Source of the DNA: Actinoplanes italicus
GTDB taxonomy: Bacteria > Actinomycetota > Actinomycetes > Mycobacteriales > Micromonosporaceae
Assembly (NCBI RefSeq): GCF_003001815.1
Contig: NZ_PVMZ01000012.1
Coordinates: forward strand, 1-64,000
Direction of reading: 5' to 3'
DNA: 64,000 bases
In this document: in pieces, positions 35,113-44,205 of the stretch
How the letters are laid out: each line of letters begins with the position of its first letter
How positions within the stretch are numbered: position 1 is the first letter of the stretch
Notes under the pieces: generated by a model
What the model saw: the letters and a program-made list of their open reading frames with translations, nothing else
Told to the model about the DNA's origin: nothing
The model's database searches: none
Made by a program: the position numbers and the translations under genes

Positions 35113-37836
35113 TCAGGAGGTGTGGACCTCGAACTCGGACAGCTGACCCGCGGGCCAGCCGGTGTTGCCGGTGAAGGTGAGCCGCAGATACCGCGCCGTC
35201 GTGGAGACCGGAACGGTGACCGTGTTGCCGCTCGCCGGGTCGAAGGCGTATCCGGCGCTGCCCTTGACCGTGCTGAAGCTCGATCCGTCGGTGCTGCCGA
35301 GGACGGACAGGGTCTGGGTACGGGTGGCCCAGGCCGTGGCCGGCGGCAGCTTCAGGACGATCCGCCCGACGGCACGGTTCTGTCCCAGGTCGACGGTGAC
35401 CGACTGCGGGAAGGCGTTGCTCGCGCTCTCCCAGTAGGTGTTGGCGTTGCCGTCGGTCACGTTCGCCGGGCCGTAGACCTCGGCCTGGCTGGTCACGGTC
35501 ACCGGTCGCCTGGCCGCCAGATTTCCGGCCGGAGTGGTCGTAGGAGGCGTGGTGGGCTCCGTCGTACCGCCGCTCGCGTACAGCTCGACCTCGGACAGCT
35601 GGGCGGCCGGCCAGCCCGTGTTGGCGCTGATGGTCAGCCGGACGAACCGGCGATTACCGGTGGGCAGCGCCACGGTCGCGCTGTTGCCGGAGGCCGGGTC
35701 GAGCGTCACCCCGGCGGCCGGGGTCAGCGACGTCCAGGACGACCCGTCGGTGGATCCGGAGATCGCGACGGTCTCGGTCCGCCTCTCCCAACCGGCCGGG
35801 AGTTTGAGTACGGCCCGGCCGACGCTCTGCGCGGAGCCGAGGTCGACCGTGTACGTCTGGGGCAGCGCCCCACTGCTCTCCCAGTAGGTGGCCGGGTTGC
35901 CGTCGACCGCGTTCGCGGCCGTGTACTGACCGTTGGCGGAGCTCGCCGACACCGGTTTGCCCTGCGCCAGGTTGCCGGTGGCGGGCGGGGTGCTGGGGGA
36001 GGGCGTCGGTGAGGTGGGCGGGGTGGTCGGCGTGTTGCCGTACTTCGGGGCCGGCCACGGCCCGCAGTACGGGGTGGACGTCTGCCAGCCCGAGTTCCCG
36101 CCACCGTCGGTGATCGCCAGCCCGGCACCCGCGCAGTTGTACGTCGGCGGGTTCTGCGCGATCCCGCTGGCCTTGACGTTGGTGAACCGGGCGGTGGCCG
36201 GAGCCTGCGCCTGCAGCGCGAAGGTGCCCGCCCCGACGATGTTGACGTTGGTCAGGTTCAGCCCGGTCGTCTGTCCGCCGATCCACTGGATCGCCGAGTA
36301 CGAGCTGTCCAGGATGTCGGTGTCGCTGACGTTGATGGTCGCGCCGGTGATCGGGCCCTGGTCGGCCCAGAACCATAGCGCGCCGATGCCGAAGTTCCAG
36401 TTGTAGTCGGAGTTACCGGCCCGGAGCAGGGTGTTGCGGGCCAGCGTCCAGGTGCCGGCCACCGCGGTCGGCCCGGTGACGCCCGGGTACCGGTTGCCGA
36501 CGTGGATGCCGCCGCCGTTGGAGACCGACTCGCTCACCACGTTGTCGGTCATCACGATGTCCCGGCCGCCGTAGCTGACCAGGTGGTTCGCCAGGATCGG
36601 GGCGACGATCGTGTTGTGGGTGAACGAGTTGCCGACGTTCGGCACGTTCTCCGCCCACATGGCGAGCGCGTCGTCGCCGGTGTTGCGCAGGAACGTGTTG
36701 GTGACCGTCGAGTTGGTGACGCCGATGTGGAAGTTCACGCCGTCGGCGGTCTGATCGAGGATCCGGCTGTTCTTGATCGTGAACCGGTCCATCGGCCCGT
36801 CCATCCACGCGCCGACCTTGGTGTGCTGCATCCAGACGTTGTCGATCGTCGAGTTCGACATGGCGCCGCCGAACGCGTTGACCTGGTGCTCGTCGACTCG
36901 CTCCTGGATGTCACCGATGATCGCCAGGTCCTTGACGGTCACGTTCTGACTGGGACCGCCCTGGCCGTTGTACTTGCCGTAGATGCCCACGGCCTGGTCG
37001 CGCTGGGTGGGGTGCCGCCCGCCGAGCACCGAGTACCACGGACCGGCCCCGGCCAGCGTGACCCGGTCCACGATCACGTGGCTGTACAGCGTGAAGTTGC
37101 CCGGCGGCACGTAGACGACCCGCCCGGAGGCGGCGCCCGCGTTGACGGCGGCCTGGAACCTCGCGGTCGAGTCGGTGGCGCCGGTGGGGTCGGCGCCGTG
37201 GTCGGCGACCACGTCGATGGCGCCGGACGGTTTGCCGATCGGGCCCGGCACGTTCTCGAAGTCGGCCAGGTCGATGGTGAAGCTCGGCGACTGCGCGGTC
37301 GAGCTCACCTGGATCCGGATCCTCGTACCGGCCTGATAGGTCGTCCCGAACAGCGCACGCGCTTCGTCGTAGAAGTGGTGCGGCCGGCCGTCGCCGGGGT
37401 TGTTGGTGAACGGGTAGTAGCCGTAGTACCAGGCGTACTTCGAGGTCACCGGCACCGTCTTGATCAGCGTCGACCCGGTGCGCACGTCCAGGGAGGCGTT
37501 GCGGCCGTCCGGGATGCTGTACCGGAAGTTGATCGAGTTGGCCGGCTTGGTGAGGGTGAACTCGACGTACTCACCCGCGGCGTCGAGGGTGATCGCCTCC
37601 CGGCCGGAGGCCTCCGACGAGAGTGTTCCGTACGTGCGGTCGGTGCCGGTGGAGGTGCCGTTGTGCGCGGACTTCTCGGCCTCGAACTCGGTGAACGGCA
37701 CGGTCGCGCCGCGCCCGGGGAAGTCGAACGGGGACGGCCCGGCAGCCAGCGCCGGGGAGGGTTGCCAGATCACCGTGGTGACCGTTGCCGCGAGGACGGC
37801 GGCGAGTGCTGCGAGTGGGACGGTGCGGTTGGCCAT
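35113..37836 (-). CDS. Secreted GH87 alpha-1,3-glucanase with two C-terminal discoidin modules
   Basis: The 907-residue enzyme has a signal peptide (cleavage after PALA, about residue 32). A CBM35-like module (FEAEKSAHNGTSTGTD, about 45-185) and a beta-helix catalytic domain (about 190-590) follow. The domain carries D365 (ADGVN) and D388-D389 (TGDD), the same triad spacing as the neighbouring enzyme. Then come a Pro/Thr linker and two discoidin/F5-8C modules (about 625-755 and 780-907) that probably bind insoluble glucan. The order is the reverse of the neighbour, which carries its binding modules in front, so the two may attack the substrate differently. ATG at 37836 follows GGAAGGA. Confidence 0.9.
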   Translation of the reverse strand: MANRTVPLAALAAVLAATVTTVIWQPSPALAAGPSPFDFPGRGATVPFTEFEAEKSAHNGTSTGTDRTYGTLSSEASGREAITLDAAGEYVEFTLTKPANSINFRYSIPDGRNASLDVRTGSTLIKTVPVTSKYAWYYGYYPFTNNPGDGRPHHFYDEARALFGTTYQAGTRIRIQVSSTAQSPSFTIDLADFENVPGPIGKPSGAIDVVADHGADPTGATDSTARFQAAVNAGAASGRVVYVPPGNFTLYSHVIVDRVTLAGAGPWYSVLGGRHPTQRDQAVGIYGKYNGQGGPSQNVTVKDLAIIGDIQERVDEHQVNAFGGAMSNSTIDNVWMQHTKVGAWMDGPMDRFTIKNSRILDQTADGVNFHIGVTNSTVTNTFLRNTGDDALAMWAENVPNVGNSFTHNTIVAPILANHLVSYGGRDIVMTDNVVSESVSNGGGIHVGNRYPGVTGPTAVAGTWTLARNTLLRAGNSDYNWNFGIGALWFWADQGPITGATINVSDTDILDSSYSAIQWIGGQTTGLNLTNVNIVGAGTFALQAQAPATARFTNVKASGIAQNPPTYNCAGAGLAITDGGGNSGWQTSTPYCGPWPAPKYGNTPTTPPTSPTPSPSTPPATGNLAQGKPVSASSANGQYTAANAVDGNPATYWESSGALPQTYTVDLGSAQSVGRAVLKLPAGWERRTETVAISGSTDGSSWTSLTPAAGVTLDPASGNSATVALPTGNRRFVRLTISANTGWPAAQLSEVELYASGGTTEPTTPPTTTPAGNLAARRPVTVTSQAEVYGPANVTDGNANTYWESASNAFPQSVTVDLGQNRAVGRIVLKLPPATAWATRTQTLSVLGSTDGSSFSTVKGSAGYAFDPASGNTVTVPVSTTARYLRLTFTGNTGWPAGQLSEFEVHTS

Positions 37837-37869
37837 GGTTCCTTCCTTGGTGTGGCCAGCCCCCGAGAT

Positions 37870-37901
37870 GGGCGTCCCCGGCGGTGGAACCGGGAACGCC
37901 C
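37870..37901 (-). terminator. Terminator of the sugar ABC/alpha-glucosidase operon
   Basis: A 12-bp stem with one mismatch (GGGCGTCCCCGG at 37870-37881, CCGGGAACGCCC at 37890-37901) lies 12 bases past the GH13 stop on the minus strand. Confidence 0.75.
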
Positions 37902-37912
37902 GTTCGTTCGCC

Positions 37913-39448
37913 CTAGAGGCGCAGCCAGACCGCGGTGTCCCGGGGGAGGAGGTCACCGTCGAGCGAGCTGCTGGCGAGCAGGATGTCCCGGTGCTCCGGC
38001 AGGGGAACCGGTGCGTCGGAGAGGTTGAGCACACAGGCGAAATCGGTCCCGCGGGTCCAGGCGAGGACGCCCTCCCCACGGTCGAGCCAGGCGAAATCGG
38101 TGTCCGTGAAGGTGCGCAGGCCGATCGCGGACCGGTACAGCTCGAGCATCGAGTTCGGGTCGCCGGTCTGCGCCTGGACGGTCCGGTCCTTCCACTCGGC
38201 CGGCTGGGGCAGCCACGGGACGCCGGTGGTGAAATCGAACGGCGGCTCGTCGCCGGACCACGGCAGCGGGACCCGGCACCCGTCGCGGGTGTGGCCGCGA
38301 CGTGCGTACATCGGATCCTGCATTTGATCTGGATCGATGTTCTCGTTCTCCCAGAGACCCAGTTCCTCGCCCTGGTAGATGTAGGCCGAACCGGGCAGCG
38401 AGAGGGTGAGCAGCGCCGCGGCCCGGGCCCGGCGCGTGCCGAGTTCCAGGTCGACCGGGGTGCCGTCGAGGTTGTTCTCGAAACTGAACGTGGTGTCCGT
38501 CCGGCCGTACCGGGTGACGTGCCGGGTCACGTCGTGGTTCGACAGGACCCAGGTGGGCGGAGCTCCGACCCGGGCGTGCGCGTCCAGCGTGCGATCGATG
38601 CAGGAGCGCATGAGGTACGGGTCCCAGGCGCACCCGAGGAAGTCGAAGTTGAACGCCGCGTGCAGCTCGTCCGGGCGCAGGTAGTTGGTGAAGCGCTCGA
38701 CGTCGGGCATCCAGACCTCGCCGATCAGCGCCCGGCCCTCGTACTCCTCGGCGATCCGCCGCCAGGAGCGGTAGACGTCGTGCACCGCGTCCAGGTCGTG
38801 GAACGGGTGCGGCTCGCCGTCGACCACCTCGGGCAGCGTGGTGTCCTTGAACAGCAGCGCGGCCGAGTCGATCCGGATGCCGTCGGCGCCCCGGTCGAAC
38901 CAGAACCGCAGAATGCTCTCGAACTCGGCCCTGACGTCCGGGTGCTCCCAGTTGAGGTCCGGCTGCTCCGGTGTGAACAGGTGCAGGTACCAGTCGCCGT
39001 CCGGTGTCTGTGTCCAGGTCGTGCCGCCGAATTCGCCCGTCCAGTTTGTGGGCATATTTTGGCTTTTACGAAACCAAAAGTAATCCCGCTCTTTTCCACC
39101 CGCGAGGGCCGCTTTGAACCATGGGTGCTCGCTGGAGATGTGGTTCGGGACGATGTCGATGATGATCCGGATGCCGGCCTCGTGCGCCTCGGCGATCAGC
39201 GCCTCGGCCTCGGACAACGAGCCGAACACCGGGTCGATGTCGCGGAAGTCGGACACGTCGTAACCGGCGTCCGCCATCGGCGACGGGTACCACGGGCTCA
39301 TCCAGATCGCGTCGACGCCGAGGTCTCTGAGGTGGCCGAGCCGGGCGCGGATGCCGGCGATGTCACCGACCCCGTCACCGTCGCCATCGGCGAAACTGCG
39401 CGGATAGACCTGGTAGATCACCGCGTCACGCCACCACTGCATTGTCAT
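37913..39448 (-). CDS. GH13 alpha-glucosidase
   Basis: The 511-residue cytoplasmic enzyme has GH13 region I (DIVPNH), nucleophile D194 (GIRIDSA), acid/base E244 (IGEVW) and D306 (LSNHD). Sequence style (VIYQVYPRSFADGDGDGVGD) fits oligosaccharide-cleaving alpha-glucosidases of the GH13 subfamily 17/30 kind. As last gene of the importer operon, four bases after permease G, it should split the imported alpha-gluco-oligosaccharide, here probably nigero-oligosaccharides released by the GH87 enzymes. Codons for YFWFRKSQNMPTNW (near residues 123-136) form an A+T-rich patch of rare codons with a TTTTGG/CCAAAA inverted repeat at 39057-39079. Confidence 0.9.
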   Translation of the reverse strand: MTMQWWRDAVIYQVYPRSFADGDGDGVGDIAGIRARLGHLRDLGVDAIWMSPWYPSPMADAGYDVSDFRDIDPVFGSLSEAEALIAEAHEAGIRIIIDIVPNHISSEHPWFKAALAGGKERDYFWFRKSQNMPTNWTGEFGGTTWTQTPDGDWYLHLFTPEQPDLNWEHPDVRAEFESILRFWFDRGADGIRIDSAALLFKDTTLPEVVDGEPHPFHDLDAVHDVYRSWRRIAEEYEGRALIGEVWMPDVERFTNYLRPDELHAAFNFDFLGCAWDPYLMRSCIDRTLDAHARVGAPPTWVLSNHDVTRHVTRYGRTDTTFSFENNLDGTPVDLELGTRRARAAALLTLSLPGSAYIYQGEELGLWENENIDPDQMQDPMYARRGHTRDGCRVPLPWSGDEPPFDFTTGVPWLPQPAEWKDRTVQAQTGDPNSMLELYRSAIGLRTFTDTDFAWLDRGEGVLAWTRGTDFACVLNLSDAPVPLPEHRDILLASSSLDGDLLPRDTAVWLRL

Positions 39449-39452
39449 CCCG

Positions 39453-40325
39453 CTATCCCTTGAGGCTGCCTGTGGTCAGGCCGGACATGATGTTGCGCTG
39501 GAAGATCAGGAAGATGATCACGGTCGGCACCGCGGCGATCACCGACGCCGCGACCACCACGTTCTGCGGTGTGCCGGCGGCGAAGGCGTAGATTCCGACG
39601 CTGACCGTGCGGGTCTCCTGGCTCGGCATGACCAGCAGCGGCCAGAGGAAGTCCTTCCAGACCGCGGTCACCGCGAAGATCGACACCACGCCGAGGATCG
39701 GCCGCGACATCGGCAGAAGGATCGACCAGAGGGTCCGCAGCGGGGACGCGCCGTCCATGAAGGCGGCCGACATGATCTCTTCCGGGATCGAGTCGAAGAA
39801 CCGCTTGAGCAGGAAGATGTTGAACGCGTTGGCGACCATCGGCAGCCAGATCGCGAACGGCGAGTCGAGCAGGCTGATGTCCAGCACCGGCAGGCTGATC
39901 ACCGTCTGGTACTGCGGGACGATCAGCACCATGGCCGGGATCATCAGGGTGGCCAGCATCGCGCCGAGGATCACGTTGCCGAAGACCGGGCGGAGCTTGG
40001 AGAGGGCGTACGCCGCCGCGGTGTCCAGGATCAGCTGGAAGAGCACCGCCCCGGCCGCGTAGTAGATGGTGTTGAACAGCAGCTTCGCCAGGTTCAGGTT
40101 GTTCCACGCGTCGATGTAGTTGGTGAACTCCGGATCCCGCGGGAACAGTGTGGGCGGGGTCTGCGCGAGCTCCTGGCCCGACTTCAGAGCGCCCGTGACC
40201 ATCCAGTACAGCGGTCCGATGAAGATCAGCGTGAAAGCCGTGACGATGATGCCGAGCAGCGCCCAGTAGAGGAACCGGCCGCGCCCACGCTGGAGCTGAG
40301 CGTGCGAGATGAGGGTTCGAGACAT
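39453..40325 (-). CDS. Carbohydrate ABC importer permease (MalG-like)
   Basis: The 290-residue inner-membrane protein has six helices and the cytoplasmic EAA loop (SAAFMDGASPLRTLWSILLP) that contacts the ATPase. It is of the CUT1 family, which imports oligosaccharides. It lies five bases after the MalF-like gene and four before the GH13 gene. No ATPase gene is in the operon; in actinomycetes a shared MsiK-type ATPase encoded elsewhere usually serves such importers. Confidence 0.92.
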   Translation of the reverse strand: MSRTLISHAQLQRGRGRFLYWALLGIIVTAFTLIFIGPLYWMVTGALKSGQELAQTPPTLFPRDPEFTNYIDAWNNLNLAKLLFNTIYYAAGAVLFQLILDTAAAYALSKLRPVFGNVILGAMLATLMIPAMVLIVPQYQTVISLPVLDISLLDSPFAIWLPMVANAFNIFLLKRFFDSIPEEIMSAAFMDGASPLRTLWSILLPMSRPILGVVSIFAVTAVWKDFLWPLLVMPSQETRTVSVGIYAFAAGTPQNVVVAASVIAAVPTVIIFLIFQRNIMSGLTTGSLKG

Positions 40326-40330
40326 GGTTT

Positions 40331-41275
40331 CTAGTCCTGTTTCGTGCTCAGCCGGAGGTACACGGCGGAGAAGGCGGCCAGCACCAGCAACATGATCACG
40401 CCGAGCGCCGCGGCGCCGTTGAGATCGTTCTGGAAGAACCCGTGCTGGTAGATCAGGTACGCGACCGAGGTGGCCGAGTCCTGCGTGCCCGCGCCGTTGG
40501 CCAGGATCAGCGGCTCGATGAACAGCTGCATGGTCGCGACGATCTGCATCATCGCGAGCAGCGCCAGGATCAGCCGGGTCTGCGGGATCGTGACGTGCCA
40601 GATCCGCTTCCACAGGCCGGCCCCGTCCAGCTCGGCCGCCTCGTACAGATCGCCGGGGATGTTCTGGAGTGCCGCCAGGTAGATCAGTACCGCGCCACCC
40701 ATGTTCATCCAGGTCGAGGCGATCACCATGGCCGGCATCGTCATCGTCGGTGACTGCATCCACTCCGACGTGGGCAGATTGAAGAACGCCAGGATCGCGT
40801 TGAAGAGGCCCGCTTCGCTCGGGTCGTAGGCGTAGTACTTGAAGAGGTACAGCGCCGACGCCGGCGGCAGCATGACCGGCAGGTAGACCAGGATGCGCAG
40901 GTAGCCCTTGGCGTGGCGGAACTCGTTGAGCAGGATCGCGACGAAGAACGGCGCCACGAAACCGAGGATCAGCGCCAGGGCGGTGAAGTAGAAGGTGTTC
41001 TTCCAGGCGGTCCAGAAGCTCGGATCCTCGATGATCCGGATGTAGTTGTCCCAGCCCACCCAGGTGGTGACCCCCCGGCGGGTGCGCTGGAAGCTCATCA
41101 CGATGCCGCGGATCATCGGGAACCACATGAAGAGGCCGAAGCAGAGGACCGCGCCGATCAGGAACGCGTGCCCGGTCAGGTTGTCCTGCAGCTTGCGGCG
41201 GTTCTTCGTGATCCGCGGCGGGGCGGGGGCCACCGCCCCGGCCGGAGCCGGAGCGGTGGCGGTCGCGGCAGGCAT
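40331..41275 (-). CDS. Carbohydrate ABC importer permease (MalF-like)
   Basis: The 314-residue protein has an Ala/Pro-rich N-terminus, six helices and the EAA motif (EAAELDGAGLWKRIWHVTIP). It is a CUT1 permease paired with the MalG-like gene. Its ATG follows the stop of the binding-protein gene by two bases, indicating tight coupling. Confidence 0.92.
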   Translation of the reverse strand: MPAATATAPAPAGAVAPAPPRITKNRRKLQDNLTGHAFLIGAVLCFGLFMWFPMIRGIVMSFQRTRRGVTTWVGWDNYIRIIEDPSFWTAWKNTFYFTALALILGFVAPFFVAILLNEFRHAKGYLRILVYLPVMLPPASALYLFKYYAYDPSEAGLFNAILAFFNLPTSEWMQSPTMTMPAMVIASTWMNMGGAVLIYLAALQNIPGDLYEAAELDGAGLWKRIWHVTIPQTRLILALLAMMQIVATMQLFIEPLILANGAGTQDSATSVAYLIYQHGFFQNDLNGAAALGVIMLLVLAAFSAVYLRLSTKQD

Positions 41276-41277
41276 CG

Positions 41278-42657
41278 TCAGGAACCCGCTGCCAGCAGCT
41301 GGTTGACCTTCTCCTCAGCGGTCTTCAGCAGTGTGTCGACGTTCGCGTTGGGGTCGGTCAGGACACCGGACATCGCCGAGTCGAGGATCGCGTAGATCGC
41401 CTGGGCGTCGCGCGGCTCGCCGACGATCGGAAGCTGCTTGGCCTCGAAGAGCGCGAAGTTCTCGACCGGGACGTTCGCGTTCGCCTTGCGGAGGTCGAAC
41501 TCCTGCTTCTGCGCCTCGGTGCCGTTCGCGAACAGCAGCGGCTGCGGCAGGCCGACCGGGTAGTTCTGCGGCTTGGCCCGTACGTAGTCGAACTGGCCCT
41601 TGCCCGGGGTGAGCTTCTGGTAGGCGATCCACTTGAGGCCCGCCTCGACCTGCTCCTTGTTGAGGTCCTTCTTGAAGAAGTAACCCTCACCACCGCCGAG
41701 CGTGCCCTTCGCCAGGTCGGTCTGACCCGGCAGCGGGGCGACGGCCCAGTCCTCGAACTTGCCCTTGAACTGGCTGACGATCGCCTGGGTGGTGTCCGGC
41801 GCGCCGATGAACATGCCGACCTTGCCGGCGGCGGCGTTGGTCAGCAGGTCGCCCCACTGCAGGAGCTGGCGGCTGCCCATGGTGTTGTCGCCGTACCGCA
41901 TGTCCTTGAGGTTCTGCAGGACCTGCTTGCCCTCGGGGGTGTTGAACGCGGCCTTCTTGCCGTCCTCGGAGAGGACCCGGCCACCCTGCGAGTAGAGCAG
42001 CGAGGTGAAGTGCCAGCCGCCGGTGTTGCCGGCGCTGTACTCCGCGTAGCCCGCGACGCTCTTGTCGGTGGCGGTGATCTTCTTGGCCGCCTCGCGAACC
42101 TCGGGCCACGTCTTCGGCGGGTTGTTCGCGTCCAGCCCGGCCTTGGCGAACAGGGTCTTGTTGTAGACCAGGCCCATCGAGTAGTTCTTCACCGGGACGC
42201 CGTAGAGCTTGCCTCCGTCGGTGAACACCTCCTTGAGCGCCGGGTCGACGCTGTCCCAGGTGGAGACGGTGTCCTTGTTGACGTACTGGGTGATGTCCAG
42301 CGCCTGACCCGAGTCCAGCACCTGCTGCAGGTCGGTCATGTAGCCGTAGAAGACGTCGGTCGTGGTGCCACCGGCCAGGCGGGCCGTGAAGTCCGGCGGG
42401 TTGTTGCACTGCTGGCCGACGCTGATGCTCTTGATCACGATGTTCGGGTTCTGCTTCTGGAACTCGGCGACATCCGCGTTCCAGTTGTCGAGCAGTTCCT
42501 TCTGGGCGGCGACGGGCTGGCAGTCGACCGTGATGGTGACCTTGCCGGCCGCGTCGGTGCCGCCGTCGTCGCTCTTGGTGGAACACGCCGCCAGGCTGAG
42601 TCCCAGGCCGGCCGCGAGCGCGAACGCCGCAGCCTTCCGGTACTGCGGTACGGACAT
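41278..42657 (-). CDS. Carbohydrate-binding lipoprotein of the ABC importer
   Basis: The 459-residue extracellular solute-binding protein has a lipoprotein signal (LSLAACS, lipid-modified Cys at about residue 25). It also has family 1 features: GGTTTDVFYGYMTDLQQVLD, YNKTLFAKAGLDANNPPKTW and MGSRQLLQWGDLLTNAAAGK. It delivers oligosaccharide to the two permeases. AAGGGA precedes the ATG. It is the first gene of the operon, next to the LacI gene, whose product likely controls it. Confidence 0.92.
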   Translation of the reverse strand: MSVPQYRKAAAFALAAGLGLSLAACSTKSDDGGTDAAGKVTITVDCQPVAAQKELLDNWNADVAEFQKQNPNIVIKSISVGQQCNNPPDFTARLAGGTTTDVFYGYMTDLQQVLDSGQALDITQYVNKDTVSTWDSVDPALKEVFTDGGKLYGVPVKNYSMGLVYNKTLFAKAGLDANNPPKTWPEVREAAKKITATDKSVAGYAEYSAGNTGGWHFTSLLYSQGGRVLSEDGKKAAFNTPEGKQVLQNLKDMRYGDNTMGSRQLLQWGDLLTNAAAGKVGMFIGAPDTTQAIVSQFKGKFEDWAVAPLPGQTDLAKGTLGGGEGYFFKKDLNKEQVEAGLKWIAYQKLTPGKGQFDYVRAKPQNYPVGLPQPLLFANGTEAQKQEFDLRKANANVPVENFALFEAKQLPIVGEPRDAQAIYAILDSAMSGVLTDPNANVDTLLKTAEEKVNQLLAAGS

Positions 42658-42739
42658 CTGTCCATCCCTTCGGGAACGGTTTTATCGCTTGGTAAGGAGT
42701 CCTCGTAGTGAGTGGAGTCACTGTAACGAGGCGGGCATG

Positions 42740-42790
42740 TTGCCGCAAGGTTTCGATCGAGCACTGAAAAAACACGACTTTCTTGCGGCA
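42740..42790. promoter_or_regulatory. Candidate LacI-family operator pair upstream of the importer operon
   Basis: TTGCCGCAA (42740-42748), a perfect palindrome around one base, and TTGCGGCAG (42783-42791), one mismatch from it, are inverted copies 83-130 bases before the binding-protein ATG. TTGC/GCAA half-sites are typical of MalR-like LacI operators. TTGCAA also occurs near the lacI start (about 43950). Confidence 0.45.
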
Positions 42791-42832
42791 GGCCTTGGCT
42801 TGGGGTCACTTCACCCGATTTTGTACGCAAAA

Positions 42833-42860
42833 AGGCCGCCGACCATGTGGTCGGCGGCCT
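42833..42860 (-). terminator. Intrinsic terminator of the lacI gene
   Basis: A perfect 12-bp stem (AGGCCGCCGACC, loop ATGT, complement to 42860) is followed on the minus strand by a run of T (AAAAA on the plus strand at 42829-42833). It lies about 65 bases past the lacI stop. Confidence 0.85.
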
Positions 42861-42877
42861 GTTGACCGTCAGTCAAT

Positions 42878-42936
42878 TACTCCCGGCGCTACTCCCGGCG
42901 CTACTCCCGGCGCTACTCCCGGTTCTTACTCCCGGC
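42878..42936 (-). repeat. 12-bp tandem repeat at the 3' end of lacI
   Basis: TACTCCCGGCGC is repeated three times exactly plus two partial copies. On the minus strand each unit repeats the last codons and stop region of lacI (CGC CGG GAG TA). The first stop (TAA at 42926-42928) is genuine. Read through, the frame would add a short PGVA repeat. Confidence 0.8.
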
Positions 42937-43930
42937 GCACGGGTCCTGTCGAACCGCGGACCACCAGCTCCGGCTCGAACAGCAGCTCGTCGGAGAACTC
43001 GCGGGCCTCGTCGATCTGGCTCACCAGCAGGTCCACGGCTGCCTGCCCCATCGTCTCGATCGGCTGGCGTACCGTTGTCAGCGGCGGATCGGTGCAGGTC
43101 ATGAACGCCGAGTCGTCGAAGCCCACCACGGAGACGTCGTCGGGCACCGACCGGCCCAGCCGGCGCGCCGCCCGGATCGCGCCCAGCGCCAGCACGTCAC
43201 TGGCGCAGATGATGCCGGTCACCCCGCGCTCGACCAGTTTCGTCGCCGCCACCCGGGCGCCCTCCATCGAGAAGCTCGACCGCTCCACCCAGTTCTCCGC
43301 CTCCGTAGAGCTGGTGACCTGCAACAACGCGTCCAGCTTGCGGCGCGACGGGACGTGTCCCTCGGGGCCGAGCACCATGCCGATCCGCTCGTGGCCCAGC
43401 GAGCGCAGATGGCCGTACGCCTGCTCGACGGCCACCGCGTCGTCGGTCGACACCCGCGGGAAGCCCAGCTCGTCGACACCGGCGTTGACCAGCACCACGG
43501 GCAGACCGCGCTCGGTGAGACGCCGGTAGTGCTCGTGCGACGCGTCGGTCAGCGCATAGGAACCGCCCGCGAAGATCACGCCGGACACCTGATGGTCGAG
43601 CAGCATCTCGACGTAGTCGGACTCGGGCACACCGCCTATGGTCCGCGCGCACAGCGCCGGGGTGAACCCGCGCTGCGCGAGCGAGCTGGTCACCACCTCG
43701 GCGAGCGCCGGGAAGATCGGGTTCTGCAGCTCGGGCAGCACCAGGCCGACGAGCCTGGCCCGTTCGCCGCGCAATTTCGTCGGCCGCTCGTAGCCCAGGA
43801 CGTCGAGCGCGGTGAGCACCGACGTGCGGGTGGCCTCGGAGACGCCGCTGCGCCCGTTGAGCACCCGGCTGACGGTCGCCTCGCTGACCCCGGCCTTCTT
43901 CGCCACCTCGGCAAGTCGTTTGGTCACCAC
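42926..43930 (-). CDS. LacI-family repressor of the alpha-glucan importer locus
   Basis: The 334-residue regulator has an N-terminal LacI HTH and hinge (LAEVAKKAGVSEATVSRVLN, residues 6-25, then GRSGVSEATRTSVLTALDVLGY). A periplasmic-binding-like effector domain follows (VGLVLPELQNPIFPALAEVV, GIICASDVLALGAIRAARRLG). The start is GTG at 43930, or GTG at 43927, after AGGA. Adjacent to and reading in the same direction as the importer operon, it is the obvious controller. The effector is probably the imported disaccharide. Confidence 0.92.
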   Translation of the reverse strand: MVTKRLAEVAKKAGVSEATVSRVLNGRSGVSEATRTSVLTALDVLGYERPTKLRGERARLVGLVLPELQNPIFPALAEVVTSSLAQRGFTPALCARTIGGVPESDYVEMLLDHQVSGVIFAGGSYALTDASHEHYRRLTERGLPVVLVNAGVDELGFPRVSTDDAVAVEQAYGHLRSLGHERIGMVLGPEGHVPSRRKLDALLQVTSSTEAENWVERSSFSMEGARVAATKLVERGVTGIICASDVLALGAIRAARRLGRSVPDDVSVVGFDDSAFMTCTDPPLTTVRQPIETMGQAAVDLLVSQIDEAREFSDELLFEPELVVRGSTGPVRRE

Positions 43931-44065
43931 GGAATCCTACGTCAATTTATTGCAAGAACAGAACCAGTATCGGACTGTGTCTTGCGTCCCCTTGCGGATC
44001 GTCGATGCGCCTCGACGCCCGTCTTCACACCCAGTGTCCGCTCCACCGGCTGTGAATCGGTTAAG

Positions 44066-44084
44066 GCGTCGCTCTGTGCGACGC
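44066..44084. other. Small hairpin in the lacI-YCII intergenic region
   Basis: GCGTCGC and its complement flank a 5-base loop in a lower-GC stretch of 275 bases between divergent genes. No T-tract follows. Apart from this and the candidate ECF42 promoter I see nothing else in the gap. Confidence 0.4.
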
Positions 44085-44140
44085 AATCCTTTCATTCGCT
44101 TGCTTCGCTTCCCACCGGGCCCGATTTCTCGGATGCTCGA

Positions 44141-44165
44141 TGTCGATTCGGCGGTCGCCCCGATC
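44141..44165 (+). promoter_or_regulatory. Candidate ECF42 promoter of the DGPF/YCII gene
   Basis: TGTCGA (44141-44146) followed after 14 bases by CGATC (44161-44165), 40 bases before the YCII ATG, resembles the -35/-10 pair reported for ECF42 sigma targets (TGTCGA and CGA/TC). An ECF42-type sigma gene lies 2 kb downstream, which makes the match meaningful. Spacing should be checked against validated promoters. Confidence 0.55.
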
Positions 44166-44205
44166 GTCAGTGGGGTGGAACAACCGAGACGAGGGAGCAC
44201 ACTCC

